The translations under genes were made by a program, and so were the position numbers. From Methylocapsa sp. S129 (lineage in GTDB: Bacteria > Pseudomonadota > Alphaproteobacteria > Rhizobiales > Beijerinckiaceae): a stretch of 64,000 nucleotides of DNA. Positions 1 to 10,491 of this stretch are shown in pieces; within the stretch, counting starts at the first letter, position 1; each line of letters starts with the position of its first letter. The DNA is taken from the NCBI RefSeq assembly GCF_009765995.1, contig NZ_LMUI01000020.1, positions 1-64,000 on the forward strand, given 5' to 3'. Under the pieces are notes generated by a model. The model did no database searches. It saw only the letters and a program-made list of their open reading frames with translations, and was not told the DNA's origin.

Positions 1-54
1 GCCATCCCAATAGCCAAATCGACGATCTCTTGCCCTGGGCCTACGCCCCCGCCA

Positions 55-639
55 TCAAAGCCGTGGCCTGAGAACATCGCTTACAACAATATGCAAAGCG
101 CCGTATCCTTCAGCGGAGCCCTCGCCATATCGCTTCCAAATGAGCGTGTGCTTGCTTTGCTGATCTAATGGAACGCCCTCCTCCATACCGGCATGCACAT
201 AGACGCGGTGCTGATCTCTATGAAAGAGCGGTAGGGCCTGCATCCACGCCACATGAGCCGGTTCAACCATGGAGAAGTCGAGCATTGAACCCGTTTTGGA
301 GCCATAGGATCTCAGCGTCGCCTCTCCGCCGTTGCGAAGCCACTGGCGTATCTTGAGCCAATTCTGCGAAGCCTGAATCAGCATGTCCTCGTGGTTTCCA
401 AGGAGGCATATCCATTTCCACCCCGTCGAGGGCCCGGCGATGAGACGTTCGATGACTTCTCGACTTTGTGGACCTCGATCTATGTAGTCGCCCGTGAAAA
501 CTACCGAGCCGGCTTCGTTCTTCTCAATGCTGGAAAGGGCGAGTTTGAGAAGATCGAAACGCCCATGAAGATCGGGAACGACATAGGTCCTGCCAGATGC
601 GCCCACGGAATAAGTCCATCGCCGGTTCAAAGGTCCCAT
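55..639 (-). pseudogene. Metallophosphatase of the Ser/Thr protein phosphatase (PPP) family, apparently frameshifted
   Basis: Dephosphorylates phosphoproteins or related phosphoesters with a two-metal centre. The translation shows DLHGR, then GDYIDRG, then GNHE, which are the first three metal-binding blocks of the PPP/calcineurin-like fold, plus a later VHAG. The frame closes early at base 55 with a short odd tail after HIVV. In the frame shifted by one base, bases 1 to about 49 read FSGHGFDGGG and onward, and the GH fits the missing last metal-ligand block. The gene therefore probably continues off the left edge with a one-base frameshift near bases 65-75, either a real lesion or a sequencing error. 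The ATG at 639 was chosen over an upstream in-frame TTG at 672. The gene follows a 74-codon gene on the same strand. The family call is firm; the frameshift is inferred. Confidence 0.6.
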
Positions 640-698
640 CTCAGCGCGCCATCCGCTGCCGAATAGCGCCAATCAGACGCCGAATAATCGATGCGAAA

Positions 699-923
699 CT
701 ACTCGGCTTTCTTGGGTGGGACAGTTTCCCTTCCAGAAAGAGACTGCTCCTGTTGCATATGCTTTACGATTGCAGCCGCCAGTTCCATCGCGACAGCTCC
801 AGACATCACCAAAGACTCCTGGTCCTCCGATGTCAGAACTTCGATCGCGATGCTGCCAGGATGAGTGTCTGAAGCTGGCGCTGTAACGATGGGCCCGATG
901 CCGGTGATGCGCATTTCATCCAT
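699..923 (-). CDS. Small hypothetical protein (74 aa)
   Basis: The product is not recognised. It is a short soluble protein with no signal peptide or membrane segment, and it ends in a charged tail (PPKKAE). The start ATG at 923 is preceded by AAGGAG about ten bases upstream, which supports a real gene. It lies upstream of the phosphatase on the same strand with about 60 bp between them, so co-transcription is possible. It is divergent from the 85-aa gene that starts at 1010. Its function is unknown. Confidence 0.5.
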   Translation of the reverse strand: MDEMRITGIGPIVTAPASDTHPGSIAIEVLTSEDQESLVMSGAVAMELAAAIVKHMQQEQSLSGRETVPPKKAE

Positions 924-1009
924 GGGGCTCTATCTCCTTCTTCGCCATCAATCGGCCTTGGAAAACACTCTTGCTGCCGTCTCGTATTTCTCTGGAGACG
1001 GGAGAAACC

Positions 1010-1267
1010 ATGAAAGACAAAACAACTATAATCGGCCAAATTATTGGCGTTATGCGAGACCATTGGGATTTGCCAGCCGATTGCAACGAAGGCGAATTGT
1101 TCGCCTACGCGGAAATTCTCTTTGATCGGATGAGCGCCGGGGAAGACCTGGAGGAGCTTTGTTCTTACCTTGCCGATGTGCAAGTCGAGAAGCTCGAAAT
1201 GCCACCGTCCGAGTCCTACCGTGAGATCGTCAGTGGGTCGATCGCTCTCGTCCGAAATTCGGGATGA
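1010..1267 (+). CDS. Small hypothetical protein (85 aa), acidic
   Basis: The product is not recognised. The 85-residue protein is acidic and probably helical, with many Glu and Asp residues (for example AGEDLEEL), and has no membrane segment. The ATG at 1010 is preceded by GGGAGA at a good distance. An in-frame upstream start at 971 would add 13 residues and has no better ribosome site. It is divergent from the 74-aa gene, about 206 bp upstream of the bkd operon and on the same strand, but nothing links it functionally to bkd. Confidence 0.5.
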   Translation: MKDKTTIIGQIIGVMRDHWDLPADCNEGELFAYAEILFDRMSAGEDLEELCSYLADVQVEKLEMPPSESYREIVSGSIALVRNSG

Positions 1268-1416
1268 TTGTTTGACCACATCCATCAGTTGACTAACGAA
1301 CTCGCCAATCGGAGATCATACCCGTTTCATTGAGTGCGGCTAATCGATCGCCGTTTTGATCGCCGCCGAGCCGCGGCGGCATCGCGGATATTTTGAGGCG
1401 GCCGCGCTTAGTGTAG

Positions 1417-2706
<1,290 letters not shown>

Positions 2707-2707
2707 C

Positions 2708-3727
2708 ATGTCTCAGATGAATATGGCGCAGGCGCTCAATTCGGCGATGGATGTGATGCTCGGCCGCGATCCCGACGTGCTCGTCATGGGCGAGGATGTC
2801 GGCTATTTCGGCGGCGTGTTTCGCTGCACCGACGGCCTGCAGCGCAAATATGGCGCGCGGCGCGTGTTGGATACGCCGCTCACCGAAGGCGGCATTGTCG
2901 GCGCGGCCCTTGGCATGGGCGTTTACGGCTTGCGGCCGGTCGTCGAGATTCAATTCGCCGACTACGCCTATCCTGCTTTTGACCAACTCGCTTCCGAGGC
3001 CGCCCGCTTGCGTTATCGTTCGGCGGGCGAGTTCTGGGCGCCGCTCACCGTGCGCACGCCTTACGGTGGGGGCATCTTCGGCGGGCAGACGCACAGCCAG
3101 AGCCCCGAGGCCCTGTTCACCCATGTCTGCGGCCTCAAGACGGTCATTCCGTCCAACCCCTACGACGCCAAAGGGCTTTTGATCGCCTCCATCGAAGACG
3201 ACGATCCGATCATTTTTCTCGAGCCCAAACGCCTCTATGCCGGACCGTTCGACGGCCATCATGACCGGGCCGCCGCGTCCTGGGCCGGCCATCCCTTGAG
3301 CGAAGTGCCGCAAGACCACTACAGCGTCCCGCTGGGCAAGGCGGCGGTTGTCCGCGAGGGCGGCGGCGTCACGGTTCTCGCCTATGGCACGATGGTTCAC
3401 GTGGCGCTCGCCGCCGCTGAGGAGACCGGCGTCGACGCCGAAGTGATCGATCTGCGCACGCTTGTGCCTGTCGATCTGGAGACGATCGCCGCCTCGGTCG
3501 CCAAGACGGGCCGTTGCGTGGTGGTCCACGAAGCGACCCGCACGGGAGGCTACGGCGCCGAGCTCGCGGCTCTTGTCCAGGAGCATTGTTTCTACGCACT
3601 GGAAGCGCCGATCGCGCGCGTGACGGGATGGGACACGCCGTACCCCTATGCGTTCGAATGGGATTATTTCCCCGGACCCAAACGCATTGGCGAGGCTCTC
3701 GTCAGGACAATGGACGCCCGCGCATGA
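2708..3727 (+). CDS. bkdA2: Branched-chain 2-oxoacid dehydrogenase E1 beta subunit
   Basis: Beta subunit of the E1 heterotetramer, which completes the ThDP site with the alpha subunit. The 339-residue protein has the transketolase pyrimidine-binding domain first (MGEDVGYFGGVF, TPLTEGGIVG, EIQFADYAYPAFDQ) and the transketolase C-terminal domain after about residue 200 (LAYGTMVH, DLRTLVPVD, HEATRTGGYGAE). A longer open frame reaches back to 2543 inside bkdA1, but the ATG at 2708, giving MSQMNMAQALN, matches family N-termini. The stop overlaps the start of bkdB (ATGA), which implies translational coupling. Confidence 0.95.
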   Translation: MSQMNMAQALNSAMDVMLGRDPDVLVMGEDVGYFGGVFRCTDGLQRKYGARRVLDTPLTEGGIVGAALGMGVYGLRPVVEIQFADYAYPAFDQLASEAARLRYRSAGEFWAPLTVRTPYGGGIFGGQTHSQSPEALFTHVCGLKTVIPSNPYDAKGLLIASIEDDDPIIFLEPKRLYAGPFDGHHDRAAASWAGHPLSEVPQDHYSVPLGKAAVVREGGGVTVLAYGTMVHVALAAAEETGVDAEVIDLRTLVPVDLETIAASVAKTGRCVVVHEATRTGGYGAELAALVQEHCFYALEAPIARVTGWDTPYPYAFEWDYFPGPKRIGEALVRTMDARA

Positions 3728-5025
3728 AATATGTGCTCAAGACGCCGGATCTAGGTGAAGGGACCACGCAGGCGGAAATCGTCGAATGGCGCGTCAAGGT
3801 CGGCGATTTCGTTCGCGAGGACCAGCCGCTCGCCGATCTGATGACGGACAAGGCGACGGTGGAGGTTTCGTCGCCTGTACATGGAACGATCGTCGCATTG
3901 CGCGGGGCGCCCGGCGAGACGATGGCGGTCGGCTCCGAACTGGTTGTCTTCGATGTCGCCGGCAATGGGGCGAGCGAGGAAAGCGCGGCGGTGGAACCCA
4001 AGACGACGCATGCGCCGGAAAGCGAAGCGACGGCGGCGCCTGTCTTCGCGCCAACGCCGCCCGTTGCGCCGCCGCCCAATGTCAGGAGCGCCGGGCCTCA
4101 GGCCGCCTCCGGCGCGCCAGCGTTTGCGACGCGAACGCCAGGTGAAAAACCGGTCGCATCGCCGGCCGTTCGTCGTAGGGCGGCCGAGCTTGGCGTGGCG
4201 CTCGCCTTCGTGCCGGGCACCGGTCCCGGCGGCCGCATCGTGCAGGAAGATCTCGACGCCTTCCTTGCCTCCGGAGGCGCGAACGCCAGTTCCCGTGCAG
4301 GTCATGCGCCGCTCGACGACGGCGTCGAGGAGATCAAGATCATCGGCCTGCGCCGCAAGATCGCCGAGCGGATGCAGGACGCCAAGCGTCGCATCCCGCA
4401 TATCGCCTATGTCGAAGAGCTCGACGTTACAGCGCTGGAAGACTTGCGCCAGCATTTGAATGCGCAGTACGGGGCGACGCGCGCCAAGCTCAGCCTGTTG
4501 CCGTTCCTGATGCGCGCGATGGTCCAATCCATCGCAAAATTTCCGCAGGTCAATGCGCATTTCGACGATGCGGCGGGCGTGGTGCGGCGCCATCGCGCCG
4601 TTCACATCGGCGTCGCCACGCAAACGCCGGCGGGCCTTGTCGTGCCGGTGGTGCGTCATGTCGAGGCGCTCGACATCTGGCGATGCGCCGAGGAGATCGC
4701 TCGTCTCGCCAATGCGGCCAGAGACGCCAAAGCCTCGCGCGAGGAACTGACGGGCTCGACTATCACCGTCTCGAGTCTGGGCGCCCTTGGCGGCATCGTT
4801 TCAACCCCGGTGATCAATTCGCCGGAAGTTGCGATTGTCGGCGTCAACAAAATCGTCGAGCGGCCGGTCGTTCTGCGCGGCCAGATTGTAGTGCGCAAAA
4901 TGATGAACCTGTCGTCTTCCTTCGATCATCGCATCGTCGATGGCTGGGACGCCGCGTCCTTCATTCAAGAGATCAAGGCGCGTCTTGAACAGCCTGCGCT
5001 CCTGTTCATGGACGATCCACGATGA
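3724..5025 (+). CDS. bkdB: Branched-chain 2-oxoacid dehydrogenase E2, dihydrolipoyl acyltransferase
   Basis: Core of the complex: it carries the swinging lipoyl arm and transfers the acyl group to CoA. Domains in order are an N-terminal lipoyl domain (residues 1-80, lipoylated Lys in LMTDKATVEV near residue 42), an Ala/Pro-rich linker, a peripheral-subunit-binding domain near residues 142-183 (ASPAVRRRAAELG, GPGGRI) and a catalytic domain ending with the acyltransferase motif FDHRIVDG near residue 400. The 433-residue length fits a single-lipoyl E2. The start ATG at 3724 overlaps the bkdA2 stop and gives MKYVLKTPDLGEG, the expected N-terminus. The stop overlaps the lpdV start. Confidence 0.95.
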   Translation: MKYVLKTPDLGEGTTQAEIVEWRVKVGDFVREDQPLADLMTDKATVEVSSPVHGTIVALRGAPGETMAVGSELVVFDVAGNGASEESAAVEPKTTHAPESEATAAPVFAPTPPVAPPPNVRSAGPQAASGAPAFATRTPGEKPVASPAVRRRAAELGVALAFVPGTGPGGRIVQEDLDAFLASGGANASSRAGHAPLDDGVEEIKIIGLRRKIAERMQDAKRRIPHIAYVEELDVTALEDLRQHLNAQYGATRAKLSLLPFLMRAMVQSIAKFPQVNAHFDDAAGVVRRHRAVHIGVATQTPAGLVVPVVRHVEALDIWRCAEEIARLANAARDAKASREELTGSTITVSSLGALGGIVSTPVINSPEVAIVGVNKIVERPVVLRGQIVVRKMMNLSSSFDHRIVDGWDAASFIQEIKARLEQPALLFMDDPR

Positions 5026-6431
5026 AAAGCATCGCGACAAAAGTTCTGGTCGTCGGCGGCGGTCCCGGCGGCTATGTCGCCGCGATCCGCGCCGGGCAGC
5101 TTGGTCTCGATGTGACGCTGGTCGAGAGCGTTCGCCTTGGCGGAACCTGCCTCGTGCGCGGCTGTATTCCGTCTAAGGCGCTGATCCATGCTGCGGGACA
5201 ATTCGAGGCGATGACGCATGCGGTCGGCGGCAACCGCTTCGGCATCAGCCTGTCGGCGCCACCGAGCCTTGATTTTGGCGAGACCATCCGCTGGAAGGAC
5301 GCGATCGTCGCCAGGCTCAGCAATGGCGTCGGCGCTCTGCTAAAACGCGCCAAGGTCAAAGTGGTGAACGGCTGGGCGACATTCTCGGATGCGAAAACCT
5401 GCGAGGTCGCGACGGCTGAGGGAAAGGTCGCGATAACAGCCGAACATGTCGTTCTCGCCAATGGTTCGGAACCGGTGGAATTGCCGTTTCTTCCCTTCGG
5501 CGGCCCGGTCCTTTCCTCGACCGAAGCGCTGTCGCTATCGGCGCCGCCCAAGCGCCTTGTCGTCGTCGGGGCCGGCTATATCGGCGTCGAGCTGGGGACG
5601 GCGTTTCGCAAATTGGGGTCGGAGGTCACGCTTGTCGAAGCTTTGGACGATATCTTGCCCGCGTTCGATCGCGAGCTTGCCGCGCCGGTGAGCAAATGGC
5701 TGTCGCGCGCCGGCGTCACAGTGTTGACGGGCGCCAAGGCGAAAGCTCTCGTTCAGAAAAGCGGGGGCCATGCGTTGGCGATCGAAACGCAAGATGGCGA
5801 AAAGACGGAGCTGCCGGCCGACGCGATTCTGGTGACGGTCGGTCGCAGGCCCTTGACCAAGGGCTGGGGTCTGGAGGCGATGGCGGTCGACCTCGACGGC
5901 CCGTTCGTCAAGATCGACGATCAATGTCGCACGTCGGTCAAAAACGTTTGGGCGATCGGCGACCTTGTCGGCGAGCCCATGCTTGCCCACAAAGCCTCAG
6001 CCCAGGGCGAAATAGTCGCCGAAATCATCGCGGGCAAACGCCGGACTTTTGATCCCGCTGCGATACCAGCGGTCTGCTTCACCGAGCCGGAAATCGTCAG
6101 CGTCGGCCTGAATTCCGCTGAGGCGGCTGCGAAGGGCATCGCCATCATCGCCGGACAATTCCCATTTTCGGCGAGCGGACGCGCTTTGTCGATGGATGCG
6201 GGAGGCGACGAAGGGTTCGTTCGCGTGATCGCGAGGGCCGACAATCGGCGCGTTCTCGGCGTTCAGGCGGTGGGCGCGCATGTCTCGGAAATGTCGGGCG
6301 AGTTCACGCATGCGATCGAAATGGGGGCCGTCATCGACGATGTCGCGGGCACGATCCACGCGCATCCGACTTTGAGCGAAGCCTTCGGCGAGGCTGCGAT
6401 GCGCGCGATCGGCATGGCGATTCATATCTGA
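5022..6431 (+). CDS. lpdV: Dihydrolipoyl dehydrogenase (E3) of the branched-chain complex
   Basis: FAD enzyme that re-oxidises dihydrolipoyl-E2 with NAD+. The 469-residue protein has an N-terminal FAD motif (VVGGGPGGYVAA), the redox disulfide in GGTCLVRGCIPSK (Cys about 43 and 48), a second Rossmann motif for NAD (VVGAGYIGVELG), AIGDLVGEPMLAH near the FAD, and the C-terminal HAHPTLSE with the catalytic His-Glu pair donated across the dimer. The placement as the last gene of bkdA1-bkdA2-bkdB with an ATGA overlap suggests the dedicated E3. It is convergent with hemF, only 27 bp away. Confidence 0.94.
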   Translation: MKSIATKVLVVGGGPGGYVAAIRAGQLGLDVTLVESVRLGGTCLVRGCIPSKALIHAAGQFEAMTHAVGGNRFGISLSAPPSLDFGETIRWKDAIVARLSNGVGALLKRAKVKVVNGWATFSDAKTCEVATAEGKVAITAEHVVLANGSEPVELPFLPFGGPVLSSTEALSLSAPPKRLVVVGAGYIGVELGTAFRKLGSEVTLVEALDDILPAFDRELAAPVSKWLSRAGVTVLTGAKAKALVQKSGGHALAIETQDGEKTELPADAILVTVGRRPLTKGWGLEAMAVDLDGPFVKIDDQCRTSVKNVWAIGDLVGEPMLAHKASAQGEIVAEIIAGKRRTFDPAAIPAVCFTEPEIVSVGLNSAEAAAKGIAIIAGQFPFSASGRALSMDAGGDEGFVRVIARADNRRVLGVQAVGAHVSEMSGEFTHAIEMGAVIDDVAGTIHAHPTLSEAFGEAAMRAIGMAIHI

Positions 6432-6458
6432 TGAAAGCGATTGTCGCGCGATGTGCGC

Positions 6459-7379
6459 CTATGGCCAGCGGGCGAGCGGGGGCATCGACGACAGGATGGA
6501 ATCGACGTTGCCGCCGGTCTTCAATCCGAAGATCGTGCCGCGATCGTAGAGAAGGTTGAACTCGACATAGCGGCCGCGCCGCACGAGTTGCTCCTCGCGG
6601 TCAGCGGGCGTCCAGGCCGTCGCAAAATTCCGCCGCACGATGTCAGAATAGACCGCGACGAAACTCCGGCCGACGTCGCGCGTGAAGGCGAAATCCGCGT
6701 CCCACGCTGAATTTTCCTCGTCGCTCGCGCTGTTGAGATAGTCAAAGAAAATACCGCCGACGCCGCGGGGTTCGTTGCGATGCTTGAGAAAGAAATATTC
6801 CTCGCACCACGCCCGGTATTTCTCATAGGACGCGACATCGGCATGACGTTCGCAAGCGCCGCGCATCGCGTCATGAAAGGTCAGAGCGTCGGAATCCTGC
6901 TGGTTCCTGCGCCGGTCGAGCACAGGCGTCAAATCGGCGCCGCCGCCCAGCCACGCTTTCGACGTCACGACGAATCTTGTGTTCATGTGGACGGTGGGAA
7001 CGTTCGGATTCCAGGGATGCGCGATGACCGAAACGCCCGAAGCCCAGAAGTGGGGGTCCACGTCGGCGCCGGGAATCTGCCTGGCGAATTCCGGCGAGAA
7101 TGTTCCAAAAACAGTCGAACTATGCACGCCCATCTTCTCGAAGACGCGCCCGCTTAGCATCGCCATGCGGCCGCCGCCGCCGGGTTCGCCGCTATGGTCC
7201 GTTCGCGTCCACGGTTTTGTTTCGAAACGACCGGGCTGCGTCGCGCCATCGGCATAGGGGCCGGGGCAATCGCGCTCGATGGATTCGATGACGCCGATCA
7301 GTTCCTGCTGAAGCGCCTCGAACCAGCGGCGCGCCTCGATCTTTCTCTGTTCGTGCGCGGGCGCGTGGGTCATTGTCAT
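6459..7379 (-). CDS. hemF: Oxygen-dependent coproporphyrinogen III oxidase
   Basis: Oxidatively decarboxylates two propionates of coproporphyrinogen III to give protoporphyrinogen IX, using O2. The 306-residue length and the blocks [77 protein letters not shown] and ESILSSMPP-like DSILSSMPP are typical of HemF. The start overlaps the hemE stop (ATGA), so the two are translationally coupled. A second ATG two codons later is an alternative start. It ends facing lpdV. Confidence 0.96.
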   Translation of the reverse strand: MTMTHAPAHEQRKIEARRWFEALQQELIGVIESIERDCPGPYADGATQPGRFETKPWTRTDHSGEPGGGGRMAMLSGRVFEKMGVHSSTVFGTFSPEFARQIPGADVDPHFWASGVSVIAHPWNPNVPTVHMNTRFVVTSKAWLGGGADLTPVLDRRRNQQDSDALTFHDAMRGACERHADVASYEKYRAWCEEYFFLKHRNEPRGVGGIFFDYLNSASDEENSAWDADFAFTRDVGRSFVAVYSDIVRRNFATAWTPADREEQLVRRGRYVEFNLLYDRGTIFGLKTGGNVDSILSSMPPLARWP

Positions 7380-8422
7380 CGCGCGCCTCGAACCTGGCTG
7401 ATGAGCTGCTCCACATGGCTGATCGGCGTCTCGGGGAGAATGCCGTGGCCAAGATTGAATATATGCGGTCGGCCAGAAAAGCCCGTCAATATGCGGTCAA
7501 CGCCCTCTTCGAGGCCCTTGCCGCCCGCCATCAGCGCGAGCGGATCGAGATTGCCCTGCAGCGTCAGATGGGACGGCAACGCCGCGGCGGCCCAATCGGG
7601 CGCGACCGTGGTGTCGAGGCCGATCGCCGCAACGCCATCGAGCGCGGCAAAATTCGTCAGCGAGGCGCCCACGCCGCGAGGAAACGCGATAATGGGCGCG
7701 TTTGGCGTTTGCGTCCGAACTTTGGCGATGATGGCGCGGAGCGGCGCAAGACACCAGCGTTCGAGTTCCGCCACGGGCAAGACGCCCGACCAGCTATCGA
7801 AGATTTGCACCGCCTGCGCCCCCGCGCGCAATTGGCGAATGAGGTAATCGGCGGAAGCCTCGATCAGCAATGCTATGAGTTCTTGAAACAAGGCCGGATT
7901 TCGGTAGGCGAAGAGCCGCGCCGGCGCCTGGTCAGGCGTGCCGCGTCCGGCGATCATATAGCTCGCGACGGTCCAGGGCGCGCCGCAAAAGCCGATCAGA
8001 GCGACTTCATCGGGCAGGCTCGCCCGCACGCGGCCTAACGTCTCGAAGACAGGCTCCAGCCGGCCTAGATCGAGGCTGTCGCGCAACGCGCTGAAATCGG
8101 CGCGCGATTCGATCGGCTTGAGGCGCGGTCCCTCGCCGGACTCGAAACCGACCTCTTGCCCCAGCGCGTCGGGCACGACGAGAATGTCGCTGAATACAAT
8201 CGCCGCATCGAAGCCGAAGCGCCGGATCGGCTGCAGAGTGGCTTCCGTCGCGAGTTTGGGCGAATAGCAAAAATCCAGAAACGTCGGCGCTGTTGCGCGA
8301 ATCTGCCGATATTCGGGGAGATAGCGGCCTGCCTGACGCATCAGCCAGATCGGCGGAATCTCCTGAACGGCGCCGGCGAGCGTCTGTAGAAACTTGTTCG
8401 GCGGCGCCGTTGCGACTTTCAT
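7376..8422 (-). CDS. hemE: Uroporphyrinogen decarboxylase
   Basis: Removes four acetate carboxyls of uroporphyrinogen III to give coproporphyrinogen III. The 348-residue protein starts [17 protein letters not shown], the diagnostic HemE block with the substrate-binding Arg residues, followed by [12 protein letters not shown] and [14 protein letters not shown], and ends with [17 protein letters not shown]. The ATG at 8422 was chosen; an in-frame TTG lies one codon upstream. It overlaps hemF by four bases downstream and sits about 100 bp after the cytochrome c gene. Confidence 0.96.
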   Translation of the reverse strand: MKVATAPPNKFLQTLAGAVQEIPPIWLMRQAGRYLPEYRQIRATAPTFLDFCYSPKLATEATLQPIRRFGFDAAIVFSDILVVPDALGQEVGFESGEGPRLKPIESRADFSALRDSLDLGRLEPVFETLGRVRASLPDEVALIGFCGAPWTVASYMIAGRGTPDQAPARLFAYRNPALFQELIALLIEASADYLIRQLRAGAQAVQIFDSWSGVLPVAELERWCLAPLRAIIAKVRTQTPNAPIIAFPRGVGASLTNFAALDGVAAIGLDTTVAPDWAAAALPSHLTLQGNLDPLALMAGGKGLEEGVDRILTGFSGRPHIFNLGHGILPETPISHVEQLISQVRGAR

Positions 8423-8519
8423 CAAGAAATTCCCAGACGCGTGGAGGGACCGACCGCCGATAGCGCGATCCGCACGCCCGCGTTAGCCTGAAACCCGGAA
8501 TCGGCGCAAGCCGCCAATC

Positions 8520-8906
8520 CTATTTCGCCGGCGCCGGGAATGTCTTGAGATAGGCGATGACATTGTCGATATCGGCATCGGAAGAAAGGCCGGGAAAGGT
8601 CATTTTCGTGCCCGGCACCTTGGCCTTGGGATCCTTCAAATAGACCTTGAGCGTGGCTTCGTCCCAGGTGAGCCCGGAATTCTTGTTCGCATCCGAATAA
8701 TTATAATCGGGATAGACGCCTGCCGGCCTGCCGACGACGCCTGTGAGCGCCGGCCCCACCATATTCTTGGCGTTGTCGCCGATCTGATGGCAGGCCCTGC
8801 ATTTCAAAAATACTTTCGCCCCGGCGGCGGCGTCTTGCGCAAATGCGGCGCTGACGGACATGGCGAAGGCGGCGCCGGCGATCAGAACCCATCCAACCGA
8901 TTTCAT
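8520..8906 (-). CDS. Periplasmic class I cytochrome c (cytochrome c2-like)
   Basis: Soluble electron carrier of 128 residues. It has a signal peptide (a hydrophobic run ending AFAQ, cleavage near residue 23), the heme-attachment motif CRACH near residue 37 and a probable axial Met in GTKMTFPG near residue 102. This arrangement is typical of cytochrome c2/c550 of alphaproteobacteria, which links the bc1 complex or dehydrogenases with the terminal oxidase. GGAGG precedes the ATG at 8906. It is embedded between hemA and hemE on the same strand, which makes co-expression of apoprotein and heme supply plausible. Which redox partner it serves cannot be told. Confidence 0.85.
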   Translation of the reverse strand: MKSVGWVLIAGAAFAMSVSAAFAQDAAAGAKVFLKCRACHQIGDNAKNMVGPALTGVVGRPAGVYPDYNYSDANKNSGLTWDEATLKVYLKDPKAKVPGTKMTFPGLSSDADIDNVIAYLKTFPAPAK

Positions 8907-8983
8907 GCTTGGCCTCCGGAGGCTATGGCGCCCGCTGTCGGACCGGCGGCGCGATCAATAGCCTGACGCGACAAGACTCGTCT

Positions 8984-10285
8984 CTACTCCGCCGCCCGCT
9001 TCAACTCGGGATAGGTGCAATGAGCCTCGGGCGCCGGCTTTGCCCAACGCAGCGGCAAGACTTGCGTTGGCGCGAAGGGCAGGCCCAGCGTGCGCCAGAC
9101 GTCGACAAGCGCCTCGACCAATTCTGCGACATGTGCTTCTGTGTGGCGGGGGGTCGGCGTGATACGCAGGCGTTCGGTCCCGACGGCGACGGTGGGATAA
9201 TTGATCGGTTGGATATAGATGGCGTGGCGGTCCAGCAGAAGATCGCTCGCCGCCTTGCAGCGTCCCGCATCGCCCACCATCAGCGGCACGATATGCGAAA
9301 AATTGTCGATGATGGGCAGGCCAGCGGCGCGCAACGCATGTTTGGTCAGAGCGGCCATATGCTGATGGCGCGCGCGCTCCGCGCCCGACGTCTTGAGATG
9401 GCGCACCGCGGCGCAAGCGCTGGCCGCGATCATCGGCGGCAATGTCGTGGTGAAAATGAACGACGGCGCGCAGCTCCGCACCGCGTCGACGATGACGGAA
9501 TTGGCCGCGATATAGCCGCCGAGCGCGCCAAAGCCCTTGGCGAGCGTTCCCTCGATGACATCGATCCGGTCCATCACCCCGTCGCGCTCGCATATGCCGG
9601 CGCCGCGCGGGCCATACATGCCGACCGCATGGACCTCGTCGATGTAAGTCAACGCATTATATTTCTTCGCAAGGTCGGCAATCCTGGCCACCGGCGCAAT
9701 ATCGCCGTCCATCGAATAGAGGCTTTCAAAGACGATAAGTTTGGCTCGCTCAGGACCGGCGGCGATCAGCAGTTCTTCGAGATGAGCAATGTCATTGTGG
9801 CGCCAGACCTGCTTGTCGCATCCCGAACGGCGCACGCCTTCGATGATCGAATTATGGTTCAGTGCGTCCGACAGGATAAGGCAGTCGGGCAATAGTCCGG
9901 CAAGGGTGGAAATACCCGCGAGATTCGAAATCCAACCGGAGGTGAAGGCGAGAGCCGCCTGTTTGCCGTGAAGATCGGCGAGCTCCGCCTCAAGTTCGAC
10001 GATAGGATGGTGGGTGCCCGAAATATTGCGCGTGCCGCCAGCCCCAACGCCGTGCCGCTCGACGGCGCGGATCGCCGCTTGGACAACTTTGGCGTGGCCA
10101 CCCATGCCCAGGTAATCGTTCGAGCACCAGATCGTGACTTCGCGCGGCGCTTCGGCCGCGCCTTCGGGCCGCCACAGCGCGACCGGGAAACGCGCCGCGT
10201 CCCGTTCGAGATCGGCAAAGCTACGATAGCGGCTCTCTGACTTCAGGCGCGCGATCGCGCGCTCGAAATGCTGCTGATAGTCCAT
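8984..10285 (-). CDS. hemA: 5-aminolevulinate synthase
   Basis: PLP enzyme condensing glycine and succinyl-CoA to 5-aminolevulinate, the committed step of the C4 heme pathway used by alphaproteobacteria. The 433-residue protein has the class II aminotransferase fold: [10 protein letters not shown] near the N-terminus, [29 protein letters not shown] and the PLP-Lys block [14 protein letters not shown]. The start at 10285 ([11 protein letters not shown]) matches family N-termini better than the open-frame start at 10312. An FNR/FixK-type palindrome lies about 65 bp upstream, which suggests oxygen-responsive control. Confidence 0.96.
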   Translation of the reverse strand: MDYQQHFERAIARLKSESRYRSFADLERDAARFPVALWRPEGAAEAPREVTIWCSNDYLGMGGHAKVVQAAIRAVERHGVGAGGTRNISGTHHPIVELEAELADLHGKQAALAFTSGWISNLAGISTLAGLLPDCLILSDALNHNSIIEGVRRSGCDKQVWRHNDIAHLEELLIAAGPERAKLIVFESLYSMDGDIAPVARIADLAKKYNALTYIDEVHAVGMYGPRGAGICERDGVMDRIDVIEGTLAKGFGALGGYIAANSVIVDAVRSCAPSFIFTTTLPPMIAASACAAVRHLKTSGAERARHQHMAALTKHALRAAGLPIIDNFSHIVPLMVGDAGRCKAASDLLLDRHAIYIQPINYPTVAVGTERLRITPTPRHTEAHVAELVEALVDVWRTLGLPFAPTQVLPLRWAKPAPEAHCTYPELKRAAE

Positions 10286-10349
10286 CGCCAGACGCCTCAC
10301 GTCGCCACTCAATTTAGTATCGCTCTAATATGGCTGAAGATGCGATGCC

Positions 10350-10363
10350 TTGATACAGGTCAA
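10350..10363. promoter_or_regulatory. FNR/FixK-type box upstream of hemA
   Basis: The plus strand reads TTGAT-ACAG-GTCAA, one mismatch from the FNR/FixK/FnrL consensus TTGAT-N4-ATCAA. It is centred about 72 bp from the hemA start. Control of hemA by FnrL or FixK is established in Rhodobacter and Bradyrhizobium. Binding here is inferred from sequence only. Confidence 0.55.
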
Positions 10364-10491
10364 ACAGCCGCATGTTTGACCAGGAACGCCGTACACGATC
10401 CGTTCTTCCAGACCAAGTTGGGGCCGAATATCGCCGATTGGGCCGGCATATTGCGAACCAAGGGACGGATTAAGGAAAAACCGCTATCTGA

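Noticed and set aside
8909-9895. 328-codon frame on the plus strand over hemA
   Set aside because: It is antisense to hemA, with no motif and composition typical of shadow frames.
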